64,000 bases of DNA from Ecdyonurus torrentis (taxonomy: Eukaryota > Arthropoda > Insecta > Ephemeroptera > Heptageniidae). Under the pieces are notes generated by a model that searched no databases, was not told the origin of the DNA, and saw nothing but the letters and a program-made list of their open reading frames with translations. Of this stretch, positions 12,023-24,941 are shown one piece after another. A program made the position numbers and the translations under genes. Location: assembly GCA_949318235.1 (NCBI GenBank), contig CASGGR010000020.1, forward strand, positions 496,001-560,000, written 5' to 3'. The stretch's first letter is position 1. Every line of letters begins with the position of its first letter.

Positions 12023-13173
12023 AGCACCATTGGTTTTGGCACATTTTTTTACATAAGAATCACTCCTTATTTACTTGATTACATGAACTTTTGTTTACAG
12101 ATTAAAAACTCGATTATCTCAAAAATTATAAGAGTTAAAATTTTTTAAATAGCACCATTGGTTTCGGCACATTTTTTTACATAAGAATCACTCCTTATTT
12201 ACTTGATTACATGAACTTTTGTTTACAGATTAAAAACTCGATTATCTCAAAAACTATAAGAGTTAAAATTTTTTAATTAGCACCATTGGATTTGGCGCAT
12301 TTTTTCACATAAAAATCACTCCTTATTTACTTGATTACATGAACTTTTGTTTACAGATTAAAAAATCGTTTTTCTCAAAAACTATAATAGTTAAATTTTT
12401 TAATTAGCACCATTGGAATTGGCGCATTTTTTCACATAAGAATCACTCCTTATTTACTTGATTACATGAACTTTTGTTTACAGATTAAAAACTCGTTTTT
12501 CTCAAAAACTATAAGAGGTAAAATTTTTTATTTAGCACCATTGGTTTCGGCACATTTTTTTACATAAGAATCACTCCTTATTTACTTGATTACATAAACT
12601 TTTGTTTACAGATTAAAAACTCGATTATCTCAAAAATTATAAGAGTTAAAATTTTTTAAATAGCACCATTGGTTTCGGCACATTTTTTTACATAAGAATC
12701 ACTCCTTATTTACTTGATTACATGAACTTTTGTTTACAGATTAAAAACTCGATTATCTCAAAAACTATAAGAGTTAAAATTTTTTTAAATAGCACCATTG
12801 GTTTTGGCACATTTTTTTACATAAGAATCACTCCTTATTTACTTGATTACATGAACTTTTGTTTACAGATTAAAAACTGGATTATCTCAAAAACTATAAG
12901 AGATAAAATTTTTTAAATAGAACCATTGGTTTCGGAACATTTTTTCACATAAGAATCACTCCTTATTTTCTTGATTACATGAACTTTTGTTTGAAGGATA
13001 AAAACTCGTTTTTCTCAAAAACTATAAGAGTTAAAATTTTTTATTTACCACCATTGGATTCGGCGCATTTTTTCACATAAGAGTCACTCCTTATTTACTT
13101 GATACATGAACTTTTGTTTACAGATTAAAAACTCGATTATCTCAAAAACTATAAGAGTTAAAATTTTTTAATT
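12023..13173 (+). repeat. Nine-monomer cassette, copy 6
   Basis: This is the last copy with the complete L-to-P order. Together with the preceding K monomer (11,895) it matches 1,280-2,558. It is followed by C-D-E-F-G-H-O-P-prime (13,174 onward), the same continuation that follows copy 2 at 4,222, and this leads into zone B. Confidence 0.92.
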
Positions 13174-15474
13174 AGCACCATTGGATTTGGCGCATTTTTT
13201 CACATAAGAATCACTCCTTATTTTCTTGATTACATGAACTTTTGTTTGAAGGATTAAAACTCGTTTTTCTCAAAAACTATAAGAGTTAAAATTTTTTAAT
13301 TAGCTCCATTGGATTTGGCGCATTTTTTCACATAAAAATCACTCCTTATTTACTTGATTACATGAACTTTTGTTTACAGATTAAAAACTCGTTTTTCTCA
13401 AAAACTATAATAGTTAAAATTTTTAATTAGCACCATTGGAATTGGCGCATTTTTTCACAAAAGAATCACTCTTTATTTACATGATTACATGAACTTTTGT
13501 TTACAGATTAAAAACTCGTTTTTCTCAAAAACTATAAGAGGTAAAATTTTTTATTTAGCACCATTGGTTTCGGCACATTTTTTTACATAAGAATCACTCC
13601 TTATTTACTTGATTACATAAACTTTTGTTTACAGATTAAAAACTCGATTATCTCAAAAATTATAAGAGTTAAAATTTTTTAAATAGCACCATTGGTTTCG
13701 GCACATTTTTTTACATAAGAATCACTCATTATTTACTTGATTACATGAACTTTTGTTTACAGATTAAAAACTCGATTATCTCAAAAACTATAAGAGTTAA
13801 ATTTTTTTAAATAGCACCATTGGTTTTGGCACATTTTTTTACATAAGAATCACTCCTTATTTACTTGATTACATGAACTTTTGTTTACAGATTAAAAACT
13901 GGATTATCTCATAAACTATAAGAGATAAAATTTTTTAAATAGAACCATTGGTTTCGGAACATTTTTTCACATAAGAATCACTCCTTATTTTCTTGATTAC
14001 ATGAACTTTTGTTTGAAGGATAAAAACTCGTTTTTCTCAAAAACTATAAGAGTTAAAATTTTTTATTTACCACCATTGGATTCGGCGCATTTTTTCACAT
14101 AAGAGTCACTCCTTATTTACTTGATACATGAACTTTTGTTTACAGATTAATAACTCGATTATCTCAAAAACTATAAGAGTTAAAATTTTTTAAATAGCAC
14201 CATTGGTTTCGGCACATTTTTTCACATAAGAATCACTCCTTATTTTCTTGATTACATGAACTTTTGTTTGAAGGATAAAAACTCGTTTTTCTCAAAAACT
14301 ATAAGAGTTAAAATTTTTTAAATAGCACCATTGGTTTCGGCACATTTTTTTACATAAGAATCACTCCTTATTTTCTTGATTACATGAACTTTTGTTTGAA
14401 GGATAAAAACTCGTTTTTCTCAAAAACTATAAGAGTTAAAATTTTTTAATTAGCACCATTAGATTTGGCGCATTTTTTCACATAAAAATCACTCCTTATT
14501 TACTTGATTACATGAACTTTTGTTTACAGATTAAAAACTCGTTTTTCTCAAAAACTATAATAGTTAAAATTTTTAATTAGCACCATTGGAATTGGCGCAT
14601 TTTTTCACAAAAGAATCACTCCTTATTTACATGATTACATGAACTTTTGTTTACAGATTAAAAACTCGTTTTTCTCAAAAACTATAAGAGCTAAAATTTT
14701 TTAAATAGCACCATTGGTTTTGGCACATTTTTTTACATAAGAATCACTCCTTATTTTCTTGATTACATGAACTTTTGTTTGAAGGATTAAAACTCGTTTT
14801 TCTCAAAAACTATAAGAGTTAAAATTTTTTAATTAGCACCATTGGATTTGGCGCATTTTTTCACATAAAAATCACTCCTTATTTACTTGATTACATGAAC
14901 TTTTGTTTACAGATTAAAAACTCGATTATCTCAAAAACTATAAGAGTTAAAATTTTTTAAATAGCACCATTGGTTTCGGCACATTTTTTTACATAAGAAT
15001 CACTCCTTATTTACTTGATTACATGAACTTTTGTTTACAGATTAAAAACTCGATTATCTCAAAAACTATAAGAGTTATAATTATTTAAATAGCACCATTG
15101 GTTTCGGCACATTTTTTCACATAAGAATCACTCCTTATTTTCTTGATTACATGAACTTTTGTTTGAAGGATAAAAACTCGTTTTTCTCAAAAACTATAAG
15201 AGTTAAAATTTTTTAATTAGCACCATTGGATTTTGCGCATTTTTTCACATAAGAATCGCTCCTTATTTTCTTGATTACATGAACTTTTGTTTGAAGGATA
15301 AAAACTCGTTTTTCTCAAAAACTATAAGAGTTTAAATTTTTTATTTAGCACCATTGGATTCGGCGCATTTTTTCACATAAGAATCACTACTTATATACTT
15401 GATTACATGGACTTATGTTTACAGATTAAAAACTCGATTATCTCAAAAACTATAAGAGTTAAAATTTTTTAATT
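13174..15474 (+). repeat. 18-monomer higher-order unit, 2,301 bp
   Basis: The monomer starts are 13,174, 13,302, 13,429, 13,557, 13,685, 13,813, 13,941, 14,069, 14,196, 14,324, 14,452, 14,579, 14,707, 14,835, 14,963, 15,091, 15,219 and 15,347. The order begins C-D-E-F-G-H-O-P-prime and continues with K-type and ATTAGATTTGGCGC forms, ending with ATTTTGCGC/AATCGCTCC and ATTCGG/CACTACTTATATAC forms. The next unit starts with C at 15,475. The D monomers at 13,302 and 15,603 are exactly one unit apart. Confidence 0.88.
14963..15218 (+). repeat. Single-monomer deletion junction
   Basis: The monomer at 14,963 carries the GTTATAATTATTT tail that elsewhere precedes a CACAATTGG monomer (for example 17,264 followed by 17,392). 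Here a K monomer (TTTCGG, CAC, GAAGGAT) follows at once at 15,091. Exactly one 128-bp unit is missing relative to 17,264-17,647. The breakpoint falls in the shared AAATAGCAC just before 15,096. Confidence 0.82.
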
Positions 15475-18400
15475 AGCACCATTGGATTTGGCGCATTTTT
15501 TCACATAAGAATCACTCCTTATTTTCTTGATTACATGAACTTTTGTTTGAAGGATTAAAACTCGTTTTTCTCAAAAACTATAAGAGTTAAAATTTTTTAA
15601 TTAGCTCCATTGGATTTGGCGCATTTTTTCACATAAAAATCACTCCTTATTTACTTGATTACATGAACTTTTGTTTACAGATTAAAAACTCGTTTTTCTC
15701 AAAAACTATAATAGTTAAAATTTTTAATTAGCACCATTGGAATTGGCGCATTTTTTCACAAAAGAATCACTCTTTATTTACATGATTACATGAACTTTTG
15801 TTTACAGATTAAAAACTCGTTTTTCTCAAAAACTATAAGAGGTAAAATTTTTTATTTAGCACCATTGGTTTCGGCACATTTTTTTACATAAGAATCACTC
15901 CTTATTTACTTGATTACATAAACTTTTGTTTACAGATTAAAAACTCGATTATCTCAAAAATTATAAGAGTTAAAATTTTTTAAATAGCACCATTGGTTTC
16001 GGCACATTTTTTTACATAAGAATCACTCATTATTTACTTGATTACATGAACTTTTGTTTACAGATTAAAAACTCGATTATCTCAAAAACTATAAGAGTTA
16101 AATTTTTTTAAATAGCACCATTGGTTTTGGCACATTTTTTTACATAAGAATCACTCCTTATTTACTTGATTACATGAACTTTTGTTTACAGATTAAAAAC
16201 TGGATTATCTCAAAAACTATAAGAGATAAAATTTTTTAAATAGAACCATTGGTTTCGGAACATTTTTTCACATAAGAATCACTCCTTATTTTCTTGATTA
16301 CATGAACTTTTGTTTGAAGGATAAAAACTCGTTTTTCTCAAAAACTATAAGAGTTAAAATTTTTTATTTACCACCATTGGATTCGGCGCATTTTTTCACA
16401 TAAGAGTCACTCCTTATTTACTTGATACATGAACTTTTGTTTACAGATTAATAACTCGATTATCTCAAAAACTATAAGAGTTAAAATTTTTTAAATAGCA
16501 CCATTGGTTTCGGCACATTTTTTCACATAAGAATCACTCCTTATTTTCTTGATTACATGAACTTTTGTTTGAAGGATAAAAACTCGTTTTTCTCAAAAAC
16601 TATAAGAGTTAAAATTTTTTAAATAGCACCATTGGTTTCGGCACATTTTTTTACATAAGAATCACTCCTTATTTTCTTGATTACATGAACTTTTGTTTGA
16701 AGGATAAAAACTCGTTTTTCTCAAAAACTATAAGAGTTAAAATTTTTTAATTAGCACCATTAGATTTGGCGCATTTTTTCACATAAAAATCACTCCTTAT
16801 TTACTTGATTACATGAACTTTTGTTTACAGATTAAAAACTCGTTTTTCTCAAAAACTATAATAGTTAAAATTTTTAATTAGCACCATTGGAATTGGCGCA
16901 TTTTTTCACAAAAGAATCACTCCTTATTTACATGATTACATGAACTTTTGTTTACAGATTAAAAACTCGTTTTTCTCAAAAACTATAAGAGCTAAAATTT
17001 TTTAAATAGCACCATTGGTTTTGGCACATTTTTTTACATAAGAATCACTCCTTATTTTCTTGATTACATGAACTTTTGTTTGAAGGATTAAAACTCGTTT
17101 TTCTCAAAAACTATAAGAGTTAAAATTTTTTAATTAGCACCATTGGATTTGGCGCATTTTTTCACATAAAAATCACTCCTTATTTACTTGATTACATGAA
17201 CTTTTGTTTACAGATTAAAAACTCGATTATCTCAAAAACTATAAGAGTTAAAATTTTTTAAATAGCACCATTGGTTTCGGCACATTTTTTTACATAAGAA
17301 TCACTCCTTATTTACTTGATTACATGAACTTTTGTTTACAGATTAAAAACTCGATTATCTCAAAAACTATAAGAGTTATAATTATTTAAATAGCACAATT
17401 GGTTTCGGCACATTTTTTTACATAAGAATCACTCCTTATTTACTTGATTACATGAACTTTTGTTTACAGATTAAAAACTGGATTATCTCAAAAACTATAA
17501 GAGATAAAATTTTTTAAATAGCACCATTGGTTTCGGCACATTTTTTCACATAAGAATCACTCCTTATTTTCTTGATTACATGAACTTTTGTTTGAAGGAT
17601 AAAAACTCGTTTTTCTCAAAAACTATAAGAGTTAAAATTTTTTAATTAGCACCATTGGATTTTGCGCATTTTTTCACATAAGAATCGCTCCTTATTTTCT
17701 TGATTACATGAACTTTTGTTTGAAGGATAAAAACTCGTTTTTCTCAAAAACTATAAGAGTTTAAATTTTTTATTTAGCACCATTGGATTCGGCGCATTTT
17801 TTCACATAAGAATCACTACTTATATACTTGATTACATGGACTTATGTTTACAGATTAAAAACTCGTTTTTCTCAAAAACTATAAGAGTTAAAATTTTTTA
17901 TTTAGCACCATTGGATTCGGCCTATTTTTTCACATAAGAATCACTCCTTATTTACTTGATTACATGGACTTTTGTTTGAAGGATAAAAACTCGATTATCT
18001 CAAAAACTATAAGAGTTAAAACTTTTTAAATAGCACCATTGGATTCTGCACATTTTTTTTTACATAAGAATCACTCCTTATTTACTTGATTACATGAACT
18101 TTTGTTTACAGATTAAAAACTCGATTATCTCAAAAACTATAAGAGTTAAAATTTTTTAAATAGCACCATTGGTTTCGGCACATTTTTTTACATAAGAATC
18201 ACTCCTTATTTACTTGATTACATGAATTTTTGTTTACAGATTAAAAACTCGATTATCTCAAAAACTATAAGAGTTAAAATTTTTTAAATAGCACCATTGG
18301 TTTCGGCACATTTTTTTACATAAGAATCACTCCTTATTTACTTGATTACATGAACTTTTGTTTGAAAGATTAAAACTCGTTTTTCTCAAAAACTATTAGA

Positions 18401-18929
18401 GTTAAAATTTTTTAATTAGCACCATTGGATTTGGCGCATTTTTTCACATAAAAATCACTCCTTATTTACTTGATTACAAGAACTTTTGTTTACAGATTAA
18501 AAACTCAATTATCTCAAAAACTATAAGAGTTAAAATTTTTTAAATAGCACCATTGGTTTCGGCACATTTTTTTACATAAGAATCACTCCTTATTTACCTA
18601 ATTACATGAACTTTTGTTTACAGATTAAAAACTCGATTATCTCAAAAACTATAAGAGTTAAAATTTTTTAAATAGCACCATTGGTTTCGGCACATTTTTT
18701 TACATAAGAATCACTCCTTATTTACTTGATTACATGAACTTTTGTTTACAGATTAAAAACTGGATTATCTCAAAAACTATAAGAGATAAAATTTTTTAAA
18801 TAGCACCATTGGTTTCGGCACATTTTTTTACATAAGAATCACTCTTTATTTACATGATTACATGAACTTTTGTTTACAGATTAAAAACTCGTTTTTCTCA
18901 AAAACTATAAGAGGTAAAATTTTTTATTT
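15475..18929 (+). repeat. Extended 27-monomer unit, 3,455 bp
   Basis: It repeats the previous unit monomer by monomer to about 17,390, then has one more monomer (CACAATTGG, 17,392) that the previous unit lacks, so later anchors shift from 2,301 to 2,429 bp. After the ATATAC monomer (17,776) it continues into new forms: CGGCCTAT (17,904), ATTCTGCAC (18,032, 130 bp), GAAAGATT with ATTAGAG (18,290), ACAAGAAC with CTCAATTA (18,418), TACCTAATTAC (18,546) and CACTCTTTATTTACATG (18,802). Confidence 0.87.
18032..18161 (+). repeat. 130-bp monomer with nine-T tract (variant Y)
   Basis: The ATTCTGCAC monomer has nine T where most ACAG-class monomers have seven, giving 130 bp. Its duplicate at 23,788 keeps nine T. 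Zone C relatives (such as 28,013) have eight, and zone D relatives (such as 39,782, 46,300 and 47,961) have seven. The tract length therefore tracks the regional subfamily. Confidence 0.85.
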
Positions 18930-19057
18930 AGCACCATTGGTTTCGGCACATTTTTTTACATAAGAATCACTCCTTATTTTCTTGATTACATGAACTTTTG
19001 TTTGAAGGATTAAAACTCGTTTTTCTCAAAAACTATAAGAGTTAAAATTTTTTAATT
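18930..19057 (+). repeat. Chimeric monomer: crossover scar of the 5,756-bp duplication
   Basis: The front of this monomer is F type (TTTCGGCACATTTTTTTAC, T at position 28), while from position 51 it is C type (TATTTTC, GAAGGATT). The last front marker is at 18,957 and the first back marker at 18,980, so the exchange lies within 18,958-18,979, where both parents are identical. The corresponding parents are C at 13,174 and F at 24,686, each exactly 5,756 bp away. Confidence 0.9.
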
Positions 19058-22000
19058 AGCTCCATTGGATTTGGCGCATTTTTTCACATAAAAATCACTC
19101 CTTATTTACTTGATTACATGAACTTTTGTTTACAGATTAAAAACTCGTTTTTCTCAAAAACTATAATAGTTAAAATTTTTAATTAGCACCATTGGAATTG
19201 GCGCATTTTTTCACAAAAGAATCACTCTTTATTTACATGATTACATGAACTTTTGTTTACAGATTAAAAACTCGTTTTTCTCAAAAACTATAAGAGGTAA
19301 AATTTTTTATTTAGCACCATTGGTTTCGGCACATTTTTTTACATAAGAATCACTCCTTATTTACTTGATTACATAAACTTTTGTTTACAGATTAAAAACT
19401 CGATTATCTCAAAAATTATAAGAGTTAAAATTTTTTAAATAGCACCATTGGTTTCGGCACATTTTTTTACATAAGAATCACTCATTATTTACTTGATTAC
19501 ATGAACTTTTGTTTACAGATTAAAAACTCGATTATCTCAAAAACTATAAGAGTTAAATTTTTTTAAATAGCACCATTGGTTTTGGCACATTTTTTTACAT
19601 AAGAATCACTCCTTATTTACTTGATTACATGAACTTTTGTTTACAGATTAAAAACTGGATTATCTCATAAACTATAAGAGATAAAATTTTTTAAATAGAA
19701 CCATTGGTTTCGGAACATTTTTTCACATAAGAATCACTCCTTATTTTCTTGATTACATGAACTTTTGTTTGAAGGATAAAAACTCGTTTTTCTCAAAAAC
19801 TATAAGAGTTAAAATTTTTTATTTACCACCATTGGATTCGGCGCATTTTTTCACATAAGAGTCACTCCTTATTTACTTGATACATGAACTTTTGTTTACA
19901 GATTAATAACTCGATTATCTCAAAAACTATAAGAGTTAAAATTTTTTAAATAGCACCATTGGTTTCGGCACATTTTTTCACATAAGAATCACTCCTTATT
20001 TTCTTGATTACATGAACTTTTGTTTGAAGGATAAAAACTCGTTTTTCTCAAAAACTATAAGAGTTAAAATTTTTTAAATAGCACCATTGGTTTCGGCACA
20101 TTTTTTTACATAAGAATCACTCCTTATTTTCTTGATTACATGAACTTTTGTTTGAAGGATAAAAACTCGTTTTTCTCAAAAACTATAAGAGTTAAAATTT
20201 TTTAATTAGCACCATTAGATTTGGCGCATTTTTTCACATAAAAATCACTCCTTATTTACTTGATTACATGAACTTTTGTTTACAGATTAAAAACTCGTTT
20301 TTCTCAAAAACTATAATAGTTAAAATTTTTAATTAGCACCATTGGAATTGGCGCATTTTTTCACAAAAGAATCACTCCTTATTTACATGATTACATGAAC
20401 TTTTGTTTACAGATTAAAAACTCGTTTTTCTCAAAAACTATAAGAGCTAAAATTTTTTAAATAGCACCATTGGTTTTGGCACATTTTTTTACATAAGAAT
20501 CACTCCTTATTTTCTTGATTACATGAACTTTTGTTTGAAGGATTAAAACTCGTTTTTCTCAAAAACTATAAGAGTTAAAATTTTTTAATTAGCACCATTG
20601 GATTTGGCGCATTTTTTCACATAAAAATCACTCCTTATTTACTTGATTACATGAACTTTTGTTTACAGATTAAAAACTCGATTATCTCAAAAACTATAAG
20701 AGTTAAAATTTTTTAAATAGCACCATTGGTTTCGGCACATTTTTTTACATCAGAATCACTCCTTATTTACTTGATTACATGAACTTTTGTTTACAGATTA
20801 AAAACTCGATTATCTCAAAAACTATAAGAGTTAAAATTTTTTAAATAGCACCATTGGTTTCGGCACATTTTTTCACATAAGAATCACTCCTTATTTTCTT
20901 GATTACATGAACTTTTGTTTGAAGGATAAAAACTCGTTTTTCTCAAAAACTATAAGAGTTAAAATTTTTTAATTAGCACCATTGGATTTTGCGCATTTTT
21001 TCACATAAGAATCGCTCCTTATTTTCTTGATTACATGAACTTTTGTTTGAAGGATAAAAACTCGTTTTTCTCAAAAACTATAAGAGTTTAAATTTTTTAT
21101 TTAGCACCATTGGATTCGGCGCATTTTTTCACATAAGAATCACTACTTATATACTTGATTACATGGACTTATGTTTACAGATTAAAAACTCGATTATCTC
21201 AAAAACTATAAGAGTTAAAATTTTTTAATTAGCACCATTGGATTTGGCGCATTTTTTCACATAAGAATCACTCCTTATTTTCTTGATTACATGAACTTTT
21301 GTTTGAAGGATTAAAACTCGTTTTTCTCAAAAACTATAAGAGTTAAAATTTTTTAATTAGCTCCATTGGATTTGGCGCATTTTTTCACATAAAAATCACT
21401 CCTTATTTACTTGATTACATGAACTTTTGTTTACAGATTAAAAACTCGTTTTTCTCAAAAACTATAATAGTTAAAATTTTTAATTAGCACCATTGGAATT
21501 GGCGCATTTTTTCACAAAAGAATCACTCTTTATTTACATGATTACATGAACTTTTGTTTACAGATTAAAAACTCGTTTTTCTCAAAAACTATAAGAGGTA
21601 AAATTTTTTATTTAGCACCATTGGTTTCGGCACATTTTTTTACATAAGAATCACTCCTTATTTACTTGATTACATAAACTTTTGTTTACAGATTAAAAAC
21701 TCGATTATCTCAAAAATTATAAGAGTTAAAATTTTTTAAATAGCACCATTGGTTTCGGCACATTTTTTTACATAAGAATCACTCATTATTTACTTGATTA
21801 CATGAACTTTTGTTTACAGATTAAAAACTCGATTATCTCAAAAACTATAAGAGTTAAATTTTTTTAAATAGCACCATTGGTTTTGGCACATTTTTTTACA
21901 TAAGAATCACTCCTTATTTACTTGATTACATGAACTTTTGTTTACAGATTAAAAACTGGATTATCTCAAAAACTATAAGAGATAAAATTTTTTAAATAGA

Positions 22001-24713
22001 ACCATTGGTTTCGGAACATTTTTTCACATAAGAATCACTCCTTATTTTCTTGATTACATGAACTTTTGTTTGAAGGATAAAAACTCGTTTTTCTCAAAAA
22101 CTATAAGAGTTAAAATTTTTTATTTACCACCATTGGATTCGGCGCATTTTTTCACATAAGAGTCACTCCTTATTTACTTGATACATGAACTTTTGTTTAC
22201 AGATTAATAACTCGATTATCTCAAAAACTATAAGAGTTAAAATTTTTTAAATAGCACCATTGGTTTCGGCACATTTTTTCACATAAGAATCACTCCTTAT
22301 TTTCTTGATTACATGAACTTTTGTTTGAAGGATAAAAACTCGTTTTTCTCAAAAACTATAAGAGTTAAAATTTTTTAAATAGCACCATTGGTTTCGGCAC
22401 ATTTTTTTACATAAGAATCACTCCTTATTTTCTTGATTACATGAACTTTTGTTTGAAGGATAAAAACTCGTTTTTCTCAAAAACTATAAGAGTTAAAATT
22501 TTTTAATTAGCACCATTAGATTTGGCGCATTTTTTCACATAAAAATCACTCCTTATTTACTTGATTACATGAACTTTTGTTTACAGATTAAAAACTCGTT
22601 TTTCTCAAAAACTATAATAGTTAAAATTTTTAATTAGCACCATTGGAATTGGCGCATTTTTTCACAAAAGAATCACTCCTTATTTACATGATTACATGAA
22701 CTTTTGTTTACAGATTAAAAACTCGTTTTTCTCAAAAACTATAAGAGCTAAAATTTTTTAAATAGCACCATTGGTTTTGGCACATTTTTTTACATAAGAA
22801 TCACTCCTTATTTTCTTGATTACATGAACTTTTGTTTGAAGGATTAAAACTCGTTTTTCTCAAAAACTATAAGAGTTAAAATTTTTTAATTAGCACCATT
22901 GGATTTGGCGCATTTTTTCACATAAAAATCACTCCTTATTTACTTGATTACATGAACTTTTGTTTACAGATTAAAAACTCGATTATCTCAAAAACTATAA
23001 GAGTTAAAATTTTTTAAATAGCACCATTGGTTTCGGCACATTTTTTTACATAAGAATCACTCCTTATTTACTTGATTACATGAACTTTTGTTTACAGATT
23101 AAAAACTCGATTATCTCAAAAACTATAAGAGTTATAATTATTTAAATAGCACAATTGGTTTCGGCACATTTTTTTACATAAGAATCACTCCTTATTTACT
23201 TGATTACATGAACTTTTGTTTACAGATTAAAAACTGGATTATCTCAAAAACTATAAGAGATAAAATTTTTTAAATAGCACCATTGGTTTCGGCACATTTT
23301 TTCACATAAGAATCACTCCTTATTTTCTTGATTACATGAACTTTTGTTTGAAGGATAAAAACTCGTTTTTCTCAAAAACTATAAGAGTTAAAATTTTTTA
23401 ATTAGCACCATTGGATTTTGCGCATTTTTTCACATAAGAATCGCTCCTTATTTTCTTGATTACATGAACTTTTGTTTGAAGGATAAAAACTCGTTTTTCT
23501 CAAAAACTATAAGAGTTTAAATTTTTTATTTAGCACCATTGGATTCGGCGCATTTTTTCACATAAGAATCACTACTTATATACTTGATTACATGGACTTA
23601 TGTTTACAGATTAAAAACTCGTTTTTCTCAAAAACTATAAGAGTTAAAATTTTTTATTTAGCACCATTGGATTCGGCCTATTTTTTCACATAAGAATCAC
23701 TCCTTATTTACTTGATTACATGGACTTTTGTTTGAAGGATAAAAACTCGATTATCTCAAAAACTATAAGAGTTAAAACTTTTTAAATAGCACCATTGGAT
23801 TCTGCACATTTTTTTTTACATAAGAATCACTCCTTATTTACTTGATTACATGAACTTTTGTTTACAGATTAAAAACTCGATTATCTCAAAAACTATAAGA
23901 GTTAAAATTTTTTAAATAGCACCATTGGTTTCGGCACATTTTTTTACATAAGAATCACTCCTTATTTACTTGATTACATGAATTTTTGTTTACAGATTAA
24001 AAACTCGATTATCTCAAAAACTATAAGAGTTAAAATTTTTTAAATAGCACCATTGGTTTCGGCACATTTTTTTACATAAGAATCACTCCTTATTTACTTG
24101 ATTACATGAACTTTTGTTTGAAAGATTAAAACTCGTTTTTCTCAAAAACTATTAGAGTTAAAATTTTTTAATTAGCACCATTGGATTTGGCGCATTTTTT
24201 CACATAAAAATCACTCCTTATTTACTTGATTACAAGAACTTTTGTTTACAGATTAAAAACTCAATTATCTCAAAAACTATAAGAGTTAAAATTTTTTAAA
24301 TAGCACCATTGGTTTCGGCACATTTTTTTACATAAGAATCACTCCTTATTTACCTAATTACATGAACTTTTGTTTACAGATTAAAAACTCGATTATCTCA
24401 AAAACTATAAGAGTTAAAATTTTTTAAATAGCACCATTGGTTTCGGCACATTTTTTTACATAAGAATCACTCCTTATTTACTTGATTACATGAACTTTTG
24501 TTTACAGATTAAAAACTGGATTATCTCAAAAACTATAAGAGATAAAATTTTTTAAATAGCACCATTGGTTTCGGCACATTTTTTTACATAAGAATCACTC
24601 TTTATTTACATGATTACATGAACTTTTGTTTACAGATTAAAAACTCGTTTTTCTCAAAAACTATAAGAGGTAAAATTTTTTATTTAGCACCATTGGTTTC
24701 GGCACATTTTTTT
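18958..24713 (+). repeat. 5,756-bp tandem duplication, copy 2
   Basis: It follows copy 1 directly and keeps its monomer order throughout. Private differences from copy 1 are few: C at 20,751 (ACATCAGAATC) and the two-base tail difference at 20,834 and 20,839. The CTCATAAAC mutation at 19,667 is shared with 13,911 and I noticed it nowhere else. The near identity implies a recent duplication. The right limit is where copy 1 would jump into the crossover monomer but this copy continues as F (CATAAAC). Confidence 0.92.
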
Positions 24714-24941
24714 ACATAAGAATCACTCCTTATTTACTTGATTACATAAACTTTTGTTTACAGATTAAAAACTCGATTATCTCAAAAATTATAAGAGTTA
24801 AAATTTTTTAAATAGCACCATTGGTTTCGGCACATTTTTTTACATAAGAATCACTCCTTATTTACTTGATTACATGAACTTTTGTTTACAGATTAAAAAC
24901 TCGATTATCTCAAAAACTATAAGAGTTAAATTTTTTTAAAT

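Larger units (their letters stand above)
1..13201 (+). repeat. Zone A: nine-monomer cassettes with variable connectors
   Basis: Every monomer start in this zone can be placed. It opens with eleven monomers (1-1,407) and then alternates six copies of a nine-monomer cassette with connectors at 2,559-3,070 (4 monomers), 4,222-5,627 (11), 6,778-8,185 (11), 9,337-9,848 (4) and 11,000-12,022 (8). Connectors reuse a limited vocabulary: TATCGG, CTCCATTGG, AATTGCCGC or AATTGGCGC with CACAAAAG, CACAATTGG, and ATTAGATTTGGCAC forms. The zone is continuous satellite with no gene. The right limit is set by the start of the 5,756-bp duplication. Confidence 0.9.
13202..18957 (+). repeat. 5,756-bp tandem duplication, copy 1
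   Basis: This segment reappears at 18,958-24,713. Matching anchors, all exactly 5,756 bp apart, include CTCCATTGG (13,302/19,058), the private CTCATAAAC (13,911/19,667), P-prime (14,069/19,825 and 16,370/22,126), CACTACTTATATAC (15,385/21,141 and 17,814/23,570) and CGGCCTAT (monomers 17,904/23,660). The period equals 45 monomers less 4 bp. One internal difference is in the tail of the monomer ending at 15,090: T at 15,078 and A at 15,083 here, A and T in copy 2. Confidence 0.92.
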
